From Bacteroidales bacterium (GTDB lineage: Bacteria > Bacteroidota > Bacteroidia > Bacteroidales > F082): a DNA stretch of 64,000 bases. Made by a program: the position numbers and the translations under genes. The stretch spans positions 23,086-87,085 of the forward strand of contig JAGBQJ010000037.1 of the NCBI GenBank assembly GCA_017632935.1, in the 5' to 3' direction. The notes beneath the pieces were generated by a model, which was given only the letters and a program-made list of their open reading frames with translations, ran no database searches and had not been told where the DNA came from. Within the stretch, counting starts at the first letter, position 1, and each line of letters opens with the position of its first letter. Shown piece by piece: positions 1 to 8,640 of the stretch.

Positions 1-1
1 G

Positions 2-1780
2 GCCAACTACAAGAGCTATGACGTGGACGGAAACGAGGTGCAAGGTCCGCTGTGGAAGATGTTTGAGGATGAATACAATCGCTATCTGAACGAGAACCTG
101 ACCCTCTTTGAGGACGATTATCAGAGATACCTGCGCCGTTTTACCGCCGCGCAAGTACACAACGGCTATTTTTCCATTGACAAAAAAGGCCATTCGATTG
201 ACAGTGAGGTGAAACGCGGCAAGGATACATCAGATGACATCTCGGCTTACGACCTGATTCTGAAAAACAAGGAACGCCTGTTGAGTTTCGATGAGCCAAC
301 ACGATTCATCTTCTCCCATTCCGCCTTGCGCGAAGGTTGGGACAACCCCAATGTGTTCCAAATCTGCACCTTGCGTCACGCCAACTCCAGCACCGCCAAA
401 CGGCAGGAGGTAGGTCGCGGTTTGCGAATCTGCGTTGATAATGACGGCAACCGCATGGACAAAGAACGTTTGGGCGATGCCGTGCACGACACCAACAAAC
501 TGACCGTCATCGCCAACGAAAACTACAGTTCTTTCGTTGATGCTTTGCAGAAGGAGACCAAAGACACCCTTCGTGAACGCCCGACACAAGCGACGGTCGA
601 TTACTTCAAAGGGGTTACCGTCAAAGTGGGCGAGGAGAAGCACACCATTTCGGAGCAAGAGGCTGCCAGCATCGTTAGCTATTTGTTCGACAACGACTAT
701 ATTGATGAAAAGGGCAATATTCTGCAAGACTATCATACCGACATGGAAAAGGGTACTTTGGCCCCGATGAGCAAGAAATTGCAACCCATCGAAGAACAAG
801 TCCACAAACTGATCCAAAGTATCTTTGATCCTGCCGCTTTGGAAGACATGGTGGAAGATGCCAACGGCAAGGCAGAAGTGGTGAACGAGCGTTTGAACGA
901 CAATGCCGAGAAGAAGGAATTCAAAGCCTTGTGGAACGAAATCAACCATCGCTATGTCTATACGGTGCATTACGACAGCGAAGAACTGATTCAGAAAGCC
1001 ATTGCCGCCATCAATAGTGAGTTGAATGTCACGCAGTTGAAGTATGTAGTGACCACAGGCACGCAGGGTGATGACGAGTTGGATTTCACTGGCGAGCAAA
1101 GCACCCGTACAAAGGAGATGCGTGATGTGTCAACCAGTAATGTGCCTTACGATTTGGTGGGCGACATCGCCAAAGCAGCCACATTGACCCGCCGCACGGT
1201 CACCCGCATTCTGAAGGGCATTCAGCGGTCGAAGTTGTACATGTTCAAGAATAACCCTGAAGAATTCATTCGCAAGGTGAGCCATATCATCCGTGAGCAG
1301 AAAGCCACGATGATTGTGGAACACATCAGCTACAACCGTACGGAAAACCAATACGATTCCGACATCTTCACTAAAGAGAAGAGCCGCCAAACCGTGGATA
1401 AAGCTTACGAAGCCAAGAAGCACATCCTCGATTATGTGTTCCCCGACAGCCAAGGCGAGCGCGCTTTTGCCGAAGATTTGGACAAAGCGGAAGAAGTCTG
1501 TGTCTATGCCAAATTGCCGAGGTCGTTCCAGATCCCGACACCCGTAGGCAACTACGCTCCCGACTGGGCCATCGCCTTCAACGACAACATGGGCGTCAAA
1601 CATGTATTCTTTATCGCCGAGACCAAAGGCTCGATGGATTCCATGCAGTTGAAAGGCGTGGAAAAGGCGAAGATTGACTGCGCCAAGAAGCTGTTCAACA
1701 ATGTCTCAACCAGTCAGGTGAGATATGGTTGTGTGGATTCCTACGGAAGTTTGTTGGAAGTGATGAAGGGGATGGAGTGA
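2..1780 (+). CDS. Type III restriction enzyme, Res subunit (C-terminal part, runs off the left edge)
   Basis: The reading frame is open to the left edge, so the start and the helicase motifs I-IV lie outside the window. The visible part begins inside the SF2 helicase core: a motif V-like stretch (ALREGWDNPNVFQ, near base 325) is followed by a motif VI-like QEVGRGLR. About 400 residues later a PD-(D/E)xK-type nuclease end is visible, with PDW near base 1558 and AETKG near base 1618. This order (helicase, then C-terminal nuclease) is that of type III Res subunits, which translocate on DNA and cut when two complexes meet. The Mod methyltransferase gene would be expected just to the left and is not visible. 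The gene ends 148 bases before the antiporter gene, which has its own promoter. A related SF2 helicase-nuclease is the only alternative I would consider. Confidence 0.88.
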   Translation, partial: ANYKSYDVDGNEVQGPLWKMFEDEYNRYLNENLTLFEDDYQRYLRRFTAAQVHNGYFSIDKKGHSIDSEVKRGKDTSDDISAYDLILKNKERLLSFDEPTRFIFSHSALREGWDNPNVFQICTLRHANSSTAKRQEVGRGLRICVDNDGNRMDKERLGDAVHDTNKLTVIANENYSSFVDALQKETKDTLRERPTQATVDYFKGVTVKVGEEKHTISEQEAASIVSYLFDNDYIDEKGNILQDYHTDMEKGTLAPMSKKLQPIEEQVHKLIQSIFDPAALEDMVEDANGKAEVVNERLNDNAEKKEFKALWNEINHRYVYTVHYDSEELIQKAIAAINSELNVTQLKYVVTTGTQGDDELDFTGEQSTRTKEMRDVSTSNVPYDLVGDIAKAATLTRRTVTRILKGIQRSKLYMFKNNPEEFIRKVSHIIREQKATMIVEHISYNRTENQYDSDIFTKEKSRQTVDKAYEAKKHILDYVFPDSQGERAFAEDLDKAEEVCVYAKLPRSFQIPTPVGNYAPDWAIAFNDNMGVKHVFFIAETKGSMDSMQLKGVEKAKIDCAKKLFNNVSTSQVRYGCVDSYGSLLEVMKGME

Positions 1781-1871
1781 TTCTCTGTTCCTCATGGCTA
1801 GCCTAAATATGGCATGTTTACCGAAGCTTGCTAATTATCTATGAGTGCAGGTCATTTAGCAAAAGATTGAT

Positions 1872-1902
1872 TTTGATTTTACTGGTATTTTTTGTAATTT
1901 TG
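1872..1902 (+). promoter_or_regulatory. Promoter of the cation antiporter gene
   Basis: TTTG at 1872-1875 and TAATTTTG at 1895-1902, separated by 19 bases, match the Bacteroidota -33/-7 promoter. The start codon follows at 1928. Confidence 0.7.
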
Positions 1903-1927
1903 CAAACTCATAAAACAGACAGTCTTT

Positions 1928-4216
1928 ATGGAATCCTTACCCGCGTTATTTTCCGATCTTGCCTTGATATTGGTCACAGCAGGTATCACTACGGTGATTT
2001 TCAAATGGTTGAAGCAACCTGTCGTGTTGGGCTACATCATCGCTGGTTTCTTGATCGGTCCCAATTTTGAATGGTTTCCTGTCATCAACGACCACACGAG
2101 TGTGGAGACTTGGAGTGAAATTGGCATGGTGTTCATGCTGTTTGGTATCGGATTGGAGTTCAGTTTCAAGAAGCTGAAGAAAGTGGGCGGAACGGTCGGC
2201 ATCACCGCCATGACCGAGCTGGTGACGATGTGTCTGGTGGGCTTCCTGTTGGGCAAACTGCTAGGTTGGTCGCAGATGGATTGCATCTTCCTCGGCGCGA
2301 TGCTGTCGATTTCATCGACAACGATTATCGCCAAAGCCTTCGACGACATGAAACTGCACCGCGAGAAGTTCAGCGGCAACGTTATCGGTGAGTTGGTCGT
2401 TGAGGACCTTGAAGCGGTCTTGTTGATGGTCATCTTGTCCACTTTGGCGGTGAGTAAGACCTTCGACGGCATGCAGCTGGTTACCAGCATGTTGAAGCTT
2501 GGCTTCTTTCTGTTGATTTGGTTTATTGGTGGTATTTTCATTGTGCCGACCATTTTGCGTTGGTCGCGGAAGTTCATGTCGGAGGAGACGCTGACGGTGT
2601 TTTCGGTGGGTTTGTGTTTCATGATGGTGGTGTTGGCCAATATTGCTGGATTCTCTTCGGCTTTGGGTGCCTTTATCATGGGCTCTATTTTGGCCGAAAC
2701 CCTTGAGGCTGAGATGATTCACAAGCTGACGACACCCATCAAAAACCTGTTTGGAGCCATCTTCTTTGTCTCGGTGGGTATGATGGTCGACCCGCAGATT
2801 CTGGTCAACTACTGGTGGCAGATTCTGGTGGTGACCGTTGTGTTGCTCCTTTTCAAGCCTTTGAGCAATGTCATTGGACGTCTGTTGGCGGGCTTGGGAC
2901 TGAAACAAGCCATTCAGGGCGGTTTCTGTTTCTGTCAGATTGGAGAGTTCTCCTTCATCATCGCGACGTTGGGCTTGAGTTATGGCGTCATCGACGATTT
3001 TTTGTATCCCATCATCGTTTCTGTGTCCATCATCACGACTTTCATCACGCCTTATGCCATCAAAGCCGCTGCGCCGACCTACAATTGGGTACACAAGCAC
3101 CTGCCTGAGCGTTGGCTGAGCCATCTGGAGAATACCGACCGTGGCATCAAGGTGAAGAGTGGGGAGAAGGTGAGCATGGCCAGCTTCGTTGGGCGACAGG
3201 TCAAGCATATCATCATAAATATTGCCATTGTCATCGCGGTGCTGTTTCTTTGTTTCTGGGTCAGCTCCGAGGTCATCATGGATTATGTGCATGGGATATG
3301 GGGCGTCGTTATTAGTGCGGCCATCACTTTGGTGTTGGTCTCGCCTTTCCTATGGGCCATTGGCTTCCGGCACACTTTGGTCAAGACCACACATAAGCTG
3401 ATGGAACACAGTCGCTTCAATAAAACGGTGATTTTAGTAATCTTTATCCTTCGTTTCATTATCGTTTGGGTGGTGGCTATTGCGATTATGCGGCATTTCT
3501 TCAATGGGGCATTCTGGTCACGTCTGGGAATAAGTGCGCCATATTATCGCTTGATCAATATCGCTATGGCCTTGGTTTACACCATCATGCTTCGCGTTTT
3601 GAGTCCTGCGATGAAGTTCTACAAACGCATTGAGGACAACTTCCAGGGCAACCTGAACAAGCGGCAGTCGACTCAGGTGTTTACCGTGCCTGAAATCTTG
3701 CAGGAAAACTGCCATTTGCAGAAGATGACTTTGAGCCCCGACAGCACGTATGCCGGCAAACTCATCAAAGAGACCGACTTCCGCGACAACTATAACGTGA
3801 GCGTGGTGAGTGTGGAGCGCGGCAAGCAGCTTTTCGAACTGCCGAAGTCTGATTTTCAGCTGTTTCCGTATGATAAAATCACCTTTGTGGGGCACGAAGA
3901 CCATCTCAGGTTGCTGGTGAGCAAGGTGGAGGCATTCGATGACGCTTTGATCCAGGAGCACGAGGAGAGCGAGGTGGATTTGTACAATGTACGAGTGCGT
4001 CCCAATAGTCCGTATGTCGGCGTCGCCCTTAAGGATTCGGGCTTGGCCGAGAACTTTGAGGCCATGATTATCGCCATCGAGCGCGATGGCCACTTCATCT
4101 TGAATCCTTCGGCGCGCATCACCTTCCAACCCGCTGATTTGGTGTGGTTTGTGGCGCAGAAAGAGCGGGCAGAGGTGTTGATGGATTATAACCCGGAGGA
4201 GATTTCTAATTCGTAA
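1928..4216 (+). CDS. CPA2-family monovalent cation:proton antiporter with regulatory C-terminus
   Basis: Inner-membrane exchanger of the KefB/Na+-H+ antiporter family, probably controlling K+ or Na+ and pH. The first roughly 385 residues carry the repeated hydrophobic helices of the exchanger fold, with the family-like stretch LGAMLSISSTTIIAKAFDD and a later GAFIMGSILAETLEAE. A second block of about four membrane segments follows (about residues 415-555). Two soluble domains that look like RCK-C/TrkA-C folds close the protein (about 590-670 and 680-755), each with a beta-rich GKLIKETDFRDNYNVSVV-like pattern. No complete RCK-N (Rossmann) domain is apparent between them, which differs from classical KefB/KefC. 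At 762 residues it is longer than many family members because of the extra membrane block. The ATG at 1928 is the first in frame after the promoter. Confidence 0.85.
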   Translation: MESLPALFSDLALILVTAGITTVIFKWLKQPVVLGYIIAGFLIGPNFEWFPVINDHTSVETWSEIGMVFMLFGIGLEFSFKKLKKVGGTVGITAMTELVTMCLVGFLLGKLLGWSQMDCIFLGAMLSISSTTIIAKAFDDMKLHREKFSGNVIGELVVEDLEAVLLMVILSTLAVSKTFDGMQLVTSMLKLGFFLLIWFIGGIFIVPTILRWSRKFMSEETLTVFSVGLCFMMVVLANIAGFSSALGAFIMGSILAETLEAEMIHKLTTPIKNLFGAIFFVSVGMMVDPQILVNYWWQILVVTVVLLLFKPLSNVIGRLLAGLGLKQAIQGGFCFCQIGEFSFIIATLGLSYGVIDDFLYPIIVSVSIITTFITPYAIKAAAPTYNWVHKHLPERWLSHLENTDRGIKVKSGEKVSMASFVGRQVKHIIINIAIVIAVLFLCFWVSSEVIMDYVHGIWGVVISAAITLVLVSPFLWAIGFRHTLVKTTHKLMEHSRFNKTVILVIFILRFIIVWVVAIAIMRHFFNGAFWSRLGISAPYYRLINIAMALVYTIMLRVLSPAMKFYKRIEDNFQGNLNKRQSTQVFTVPEILQENCHLQKMTLSPDSTYAGKLIKETDFRDNYNVSVVSVERGKQLFELPKSDFQLFPYDKITFVGHEDHLRLLVSKVEAFDDALIQEHEESEVDLYNVRVRPNSPYVGVALKDSGLAENFEAMIIAIERDGHFILNPSARITFQPADLVWFVAQKERAEVLMDYNPEEISNS

Positions 4217-4227
4217 AAACTCATTAT

Positions 4228-4273
4228 CTGGATTGCTTCTTCCGTTTTCACGGAATGAGGCCTCGCGATGACG
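4228..4273. repeat. Interspersed REP-like element, copy A
   Basis: CTGGATTGCTTC (4228-4239) and CCTCGCGATGACG (4261-4273) bracket a small hairpin (TTCCG...CGGAA). The same two halves occur nearly fused at 61868-61895. It lies between the antiporter and topB. It is followed at about 4294-4315 by AACTGAACAACTGAACAACT, a simple repeat also seen at 61434-61469. Confidence 0.55.
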
Positions 4274-4322
4274 AAAAGTGCGTCTAACTACAAACTGAAC
4301 AACTGAACAACTTTCAATTGAA

Positions 4323-6377
4323 ATGATTGTTTGCATTGCCGAAAAGCCAAGCGTCGCCCGCGACATCGCCAAGGTGCTGGGAGCCAACACCGCCCATGAG
4401 GGATACATGGAAGGCAACGGCTACCAGGTGACTTGGACTTTCGGCCATCTCTGCACCTTGAAGGAACCTCACGATTACACCGACCAGTGGAAGGCCTGGG
4501 CACTAAGCCGCTTGCCGATGATTCCGCCGCGTTTCGGCATCAAACTCATCACCGATAAAGGCGTGGAAAAACAATTCAAGGTCATTGAATCCTTATTTCA
4601 GAAAGCCGATGAAATAGTGAATTGCGGCGATGCCGGACAGGAGGGCGAGCTCATCCAGCGTTGGGTGATGCAGAAGGCCGCCGTGCATTGTCCCGTGAAG
4701 CGTCTGTGGATTTCCTCGCTGACTGAGGAATCCATCAAGGAAGGCTTCAAGACCTTGAAGGATCAGGCTGACTATCAATCGCTTTATGAGGCAGGTCTCT
4801 CGCGTGCTATCGGTGACTGGCTCTTGGGCATGAATGCCACACGGCTCTACACCTTGAAATATGGACAAAACCGTCAGGTACTGTCTATCGGCAGGGTGCA
4901 GACGCCCACTTTGGCGCTGATTGTCAACCGTTACCACGAAATCGTGAACTTCAAGCCAGAGGCTTATTGGGTGCTGTCGACGGTGTATCGCGACACGACC
5001 TTCACGGCCACCAAAGGCAAATACGGCGCCGTGGAAGACGGCCAAAAAGACCTGCAAAGCGTTGAGGGAAAAGAGTTTACGGTGAATGATATTTCCACCA
5101 AGAAAGGCACGGAAGCACCGCCGAGGTTGTACGACTTGACTTCGTTACAAGTGGAATGCAACAAGAAATATAACCTGTCCGCCGACCAGACCCTGCAGAC
5201 CATACAGAGCCTCTACGAGAAGAAATACACCACTTATCCTCGTGTTGACACCACCTATCTGAGTGACGACATCTATCCTAAGTGTCCCGACATTCTGGCG
5301 AAACTCACCAATTACGCTGAATACACCGCGCCGTTGGCGGGCAAGAAATTGCCCAAGAGCAAGAAGGTGTTCGACAACAGCAAGGTCACCGACCACCATG
5401 CTATCATCCCGACGGGTGTGGTGCCGCAAGGTCTGTCGTTTGCCGAGCAGCAGGTCTATGATGAGGTCTGCCGTCATTTCATCGCCGTGTTTTACCCTGA
5501 CTGTCAGTTTGCCACGACGACCGTCTTGGGCAAGGTGGAAGACGTGGAGTTCAAGACCTCGGGCAAGCAGATACTTGTACCAGGTTGGCGTGATGTCATT
5601 AAGCCTCAGAAACAGATGGATGAGGAAAAGAAGGAAGGGCAGGAGGACGAAGAGAAGACCTTGCCTATCTTCGAGAAAGGCGAGCACGGATCGCACCAGC
5701 CGTCGTTGGCCGAAAAATGGACCTCGCCACCGAAACCCTATACTGAGGCCACCTTGTTGCGAGCCATGGAAACGGCGGGTAAACTCGTTGATGACGAGTC
5801 GCTGCGTGAGGTGATGAAGGAGAACGGCATAGGGCGTCCTTCCACGCGTGCGGCCATCATCGAGACGCTGTTCAAGCGCAACTATATTAAAAAGGTGCGC
5901 AAGAGCCTTGAGCCCACACCCACGGGCATCGAGCTCATTGGCCTCATCCACGAAGACCTCTTGAAGAGCGCTGAACTGACGGGCATCTGGGAGAAGAAGC
6001 TCCGCGAGATAGAGCAGCACAAATACGAGGCCCGACAGTTCCTCGATGAGCTGAAACAGATGGTGACAGAGATTGTCACCACGGTGATGCTGGACAATAG
6101 CAACCGCCGTGTGGCTGCTGCCGTGGTGGAGCAGCCGAAGCCCAAGAAGGCGACACCTAAAAAAGCTGCTGCGCCTAAAACCAAGAAAGCCTCGGAAGGC
6201 ATGTCATCCCTGCATGGGGAAGTGCGTGGGCGGGGATCTATGCCTTCCCAAACAAATCCTGATGCCATTATCGGTCAGCCCTGTCCGCTATGTGGCAAGG
6301 GGCATATTATTAAAGGTAAGACGGCCTACGGCTGTTCCGAGTGGAGAAATGGTTGCGGGTGGCGGAAGGCGTTTTAG
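4323..6377 (+). CDS. topB: DNA topoisomerase III
   Basis: Type IA topoisomerase that passes single strands to resolve catenated DNA. The N-terminal Toprim domain starts with CIAEKPSVARDIAKVLGA and has the acidic motif as GDAGQEGELIQ, i.e. without the second Asp of the usual DxDxEGE. The catalytic tyrosine is in TYPRVDTTYL (about residue 305). A GRPSTRA motif follows near residue 505, and the C-terminal tail has a lysine/alanine-rich linker and a four-cysteine zinc finger (CPLC, then CSEWRNGC). Length 684 residues is typical for TopB of this phylum. The ATG at 4323 starts directly at the conserved beta-strand. The last codons (GWRKAF-stop) overlap the 16-base direct repeat at 6360-6375 that marks the left border of the island. 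Toprim variants of this kind are common in Bacteroidota and plasmid TopB proteins, so activity is expected. Confidence 0.95.
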   Translation: MIVCIAEKPSVARDIAKVLGANTAHEGYMEGNGYQVTWTFGHLCTLKEPHDYTDQWKAWALSRLPMIPPRFGIKLITDKGVEKQFKVIESLFQKADEIVNCGDAGQEGELIQRWVMQKAAVHCPVKRLWISSLTEESIKEGFKTLKDQADYQSLYEAGLSRAIGDWLLGMNATRLYTLKYGQNRQVLSIGRVQTPTLALIVNRYHEIVNFKPEAYWVLSTVYRDTTFTATKGKYGAVEDGQKDLQSVEGKEFTVNDISTKKGTEAPPRLYDLTSLQVECNKKYNLSADQTLQTIQSLYEKKYTTYPRVDTTYLSDDIYPKCPDILAKLTNYAEYTAPLAGKKLPKSKKVFDNSKVTDHHAIIPTGVVPQGLSFAEQQVYDEVCRHFIAVFYPDCQFATTTVLGKVEDVEFKTSGKQILVPGWRDVIKPQKQMDEEKKEGQEDEEKTLPIFEKGEHGSHQPSLAEKWTSPPKPYTEATLLRAMETAGKLVDDESLREVMKENGIGRPSTRAAIIETLFKRNYIKKVRKSLEPTPTGIELIGLIHEDLLKSAELTGIWEKKLREIEQHKYEARQFLDELKQMVTEIVTTVMLDNSNRRVAAAVVEQPKPKKATPKKAAAPKTKKASEGMSSLHGEVRGRGSMPSQTNPDAIIGQPCPLCGKGHIIKGKTAYGCSEWRNGCGWRKAF
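6360..6375 (+). repeat. Left copy of 16-base direct repeat, putative attachment site in topB 3' end
   Basis: TGGCGGAAGGCGTTTT, identical to 21537-21552. It covers the last codons of topB (W R K A F). The other copy is 15,177 bases away, at the far end of the AT-rich region. Confidence 0.65.
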
Positions 6378-6380
6378 CGT

Positions 6381-6470
6381 TATTCGTCTCGGTTTTGTCA
6401 AAAATTGGGTGATTATTCGTCTCGGTTTTGTCAAAAATTGGGTGATTATTCGTCTCGGTTTTGTCAAAAA
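6381..6470 (+). repeat. Three tandem copies of a 33-base repeat
   Basis: Copies start at 6381, 6414 and 6447. The first two are complete and identical, and the third is truncated after 24 bases. Each begins TATTCGTCTCGGTTTTGTCA. The array starts three bases after the topB stop, immediately inside the left border of the island, and runs up to the promoter of the ATPase gene. The unit is not spaced, so it is not CRISPR. Iteron-like or recombinase-arm binding sites are possible. Confidence 0.8.
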
Positions 6471-6474
6471 GTAT

Positions 6475-6482
6475 TATTTTTG
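6475..6482 (+). promoter_or_regulatory. Promoter -7 box of the DUF4143 ATPase gene
   Basis: TATTTTTG at 6475-6482, 29 bases before the ATG at 6512. No good -33 element at normal spacing; the upstream DNA is the 33-base repeat array. Confidence 0.5.
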
Positions 6483-6511
6483 CCAGCGGAATTATCAATT
6501 AAATTCTTGAA

Positions 6512-7885
6512 ATGTATATAGAAAGACCCATAGACGCATTGCTTCTGGAATGGAAGAACAGCCGCAATCACAAACCACTCTTGTTGAGAGGTGCACGACA
6601 GGTGGGTAAATCGTGGGCCGTGGAACACTTGGCTGAGACGTTTGAATACTTTATCGAGGTAAACTTTGAAAAAAACTCGGATATGCTGGAGTTTTTCGAG
6701 AAGATTCACGATGTGCACGAGTTGGCCAACAGGTTGGGCATGTATTTTAACACCCCAGCGGTTCCAGGCAAGACCCTGCTTTTCATTGACGAGATACAAG
6801 ACTCGGTGGATGCCATCAAGAGCCTATGGTCGTTCAAAGAGGATTTCCCGGAACTTCATGTAGTAGCTGCAGGCTCGCTTTTGGAGTTTGCTCTCAAAGG
6901 GTTGTCGTCGTTTGGTGTGGGTCGGATACGCTCGTTGTTTGTCTATCCCTTCTCTTTTGACGAGTTTTTGGTGGCAGAGGGAAAATCGGCATGGGTGAAA
7001 GCCAAGCAGGAAGCAACCTCGGAAAAGCCGTTGCTCACGCCATTGTACAATGACCTTGTACAGCATTACCGCACTTTCCTGATGGTGGGTGGTATGCCTG
7101 CCAGCGTGGCTGCCTGGATAACGACGCACGACTACCGAGAATGTCAGGCTGAGCTTGACGACATCCAGCTGACCTATTACGACGACTTCCCGAAATACGC
7201 CGACAAGGTTGATCCGACGTTGCTTCGCAACACATTGCAAAGCGTAGTGATGCAGATAGGGGAGAAATTCACCTATAGCCATGTGGACGGAGGTTATCGG
7301 GCCGAGGACGTGAAAAAGGCTTTGTCCCTGTTGTGCGATGCGGGCATCATCAAGAGGGTGAAACACACGGCTGCCAACGGCATTCCACTTGGAGCAGAAG
7401 TCAACAATAAATTCAACAAATACATCTATCTTGACAGCGGGTTGTTGCTGCGGATTCTCGACATGGACCTGGGCGGATCGCGACAGCTGACCGAGCTGAT
7501 TCTCGCCGGTACCGCCGAGGATTTGGTGAACAAAGGTGGTTTGGCAGAGATGATGCTGGGCTGGGAGTTGGTGAAGTACAACAATTCACGTTCGCAGCAT
7601 GAGCTGTTCTATTGGGAAAACACTGCCGAGGGTACGCGGTCAGAGGTGGATTACATCATCACTCGCGACCTGAAGGTGCTGCCCATCGAATGCAAGGCGG
7701 GTGTTAGCGGCAAGATGAAGAGTTTGTATGAGTTTATGCGCCAGAAGCATTTGACGGAAGCCATTCGTTGTTCGTTGGAGAACTTTGAACAGTTGGAAAA
7801 CATTGACAAGAAGGACAACAATGCTGTGCGTCATGTCCAGATACTTCCGCTGTTTGCGGTTTCTAATCTTTTTGATGTTTTTTAA
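6512..7885 (+). CDS. AAA ATPase with DUF4143 C-terminal domain
   Basis: ATP-binding protein of the AAA_14/DUF4143 family, which is abundant in Bacteroidota and archaea and has no settled function. Walker A is LLRGARQVGKSW (about residues 24-35) and Walker B is TLLFIDEIQD (about residue 90). A sensor-like stretch LHVVAAGSLLEFAL follows. The C-terminal DUF4143 part ends with an acidic/lysine pattern, RSEVDYII...LPIECKAG, that resembles a PD-(D/E)xK nuclease core. The length of 457 residues is usual for the family. The gene is monocistronic and sits between the 33-base repeats and the structured RNA. Its base composition is closer to the core genome than to the AT-rich genes that follow, so it may have a separate origin. 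Confidence 0.85.
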   Translation: MYIERPIDALLLEWKNSRNHKPLLLRGARQVGKSWAVEHLAETFEYFIEVNFEKNSDMLEFFEKIHDVHELANRLGMYFNTPAVPGKTLLFIDEIQDSVDAIKSLWSFKEDFPELHVVAAGSLLEFALKGLSSFGVGRIRSLFVYPFSFDEFLVAEGKSAWVKAKQEATSEKPLLTPLYNDLVQHYRTFLMVGGMPASVAAWITTHDYRECQAELDDIQLTYYDDFPKYADKVDPTLLRNTLQSVVMQIGEKFTYSHVDGGYRAEDVKKALSLLCDAGIIKRVKHTAANGIPLGAEVNNKFNKYIYLDSGLLLRILDMDLGGSRQLTELILAGTAEDLVNKGGLAEMMLGWELVKYNNSRSQHELFYWENTAEGTRSEVDYIITRDLKVLPIECKAGVSGKMKSLYEFMRQKHLTEAIRCSLENFEQLENIDKKDNNAVRHVQILPLFAVSNLFDVF

Positions 7886-7965
7886 GTGCTTGGCTATTTA
7901 TGTGCATGGAGGATATGTGAATTTGCAATTTTTTTTTCGTTTTATGTTGGAAAAAGAAAAATTTG

Positions 7966-7973
7966 TATATTTG
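7966..7973 (+). promoter_or_regulatory. Promoter -7 box upstream of the structured RNA
   Basis: TATATTTG. A TTG at 7947-7949 is slightly too close (16-base spacer) to be an ideal -33 element. Transcription would start near 7980. Confidence 0.55.
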
Positions 7974-7979
7974 CAACGC

Positions 7980-8217
7980 TAATTAACGGATTGTATCACA
8001 AAAACGAATAAAAACAAAAATTATACACCTTAATTAATAAATAAGCAAGCATAGAGACGAATTTCATCTGTTCTAAAATTTGGCGATTTTAACGGATAGT
8101 AAATCTTGCAGTTTAGTCGAAATGCTCACGCATGGCGTGAGCTGGACTATTTCACGGATTTACGGGTTACGCCAAATACCTTGAACAGCGCGAAACGGTC
8201 TGGTTTCACGCTTTTTT
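7980..8217 (+). ncRNA. Candidate structured RNA or attenuator leader at the head of the tubulin-like gene cluster
   Basis: After about 100 unstructured A/T-rich bases, four nested perfect helices can be read off. They are 8078-8085 with 8170-8177 (ATTTGGCG/CGCCAAAT), 8099-8105 with 8157-8163 (GTAAATC/GATTTAC), 8114-8118 with 8145-8149, and 8124-8131 with 8135-8142 (GCTCACGC/GCGTGAGC, loop ATG). Ten bases later comes a terminator-type hairpin with a T-run. No reading frame of note crosses it. It could be a free-standing RNA of about 240 bases or a leader that decides read-through into the gene cluster. I cannot assign it to a named RNA family. Confidence 0.6.
8188..8217 (+). terminator. Rho-independent-type terminator of the structured RNA
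   Basis: Stem 8188-8196 with 8203-8211 (GCG + one mismatch + GAAAC/GTTTC), loop GGTCTG, then six T (8212-8217). The gene cluster lies downstream without another clear promoter. Confidence 0.65.
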
Positions 8218-8251
8218 GTTTGTATATGGTGGAAAACTGAAAGGACAAAAA

Positions 8252-8636
8252 ATGAAAAAAAACTTGGATTAATTATGGATTGTTAGTAGGGATTGTTATG
8301 CTTTTAGCAGCCTGCCAATCTACGCCCCTGGGATATGTGAATAGTTTTGAAAGGTTTGTGGAACGTGTTGAAAAAAATGCTTCATCATATTCTCAAGAAC
8401 AGTGGGAACGGAACGACTAGCATTTACAAGAATTTGTTGAAAGGTATAATAAAAAGAAACAAAAACTTTCACCAGAGCAAAAGAGAAAAGTTGGAGAATT
8501 GCCAGGCAGGTATTATAAAGCAAGAGTGAAATCTATGGGTCTCAATATCTTAGGTGAGATTGGTGGCTGGTTGGATTATATCAAAGGTTTTGCCGATGAA
8601 ATCATGGAAGACATTGAAAACTATCAAAATCAATAA
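8252..8636 (+). pseudogene. Small lipoprotein gene, broken by a frameshift and an in-frame TAG
   Basis: The ATG at 8252 is followed by eight A (8255-8262). With seven A the frame would read MKKTWINYGLLVGIVMLLAAC, a clear lipoprotein signal with the lipobox LAAC, and continue into the downstream frame. That frame is interrupted by a TAG at 8418-8420 and then runs on to TAA at 8634-8636. The predicted mature protein (about 105 residues) is charged and helical, with YNKKKQKLSPEQKRKVGEL in its second half. It directly precedes the VWA lipoprotein gene (4 bases). The A8 tract could be a phase-variation site, but the extra stop argues for simple decay or sequencing error. Function unknown. Confidence 0.65.
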
Positions 8637-8640
8637 AAAA

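Larger units (their letters stand above)
7886..8251 (+). other. Gene-free stretch containing promoter and structured RNA
   Basis: No coding sequence. It contains the TATATTTG promoter (7966-7973), an A/T-rich leader, a nested hairpin structure (8078-8177) and a terminator-like hairpin (8188-8217), listed separately. Confidence 0.7.

Noticed and set aside
230-1099. A 289-codon open frame on the minus strand inside the type III restriction gene
   Set aside because: Antisense shadow of a gene with clear helicase motifs; no motif of its own.
6381-6470. CRISPR array
   Set aside because: Repeats abut without spacers, only about three copies, and no cas genes are near.
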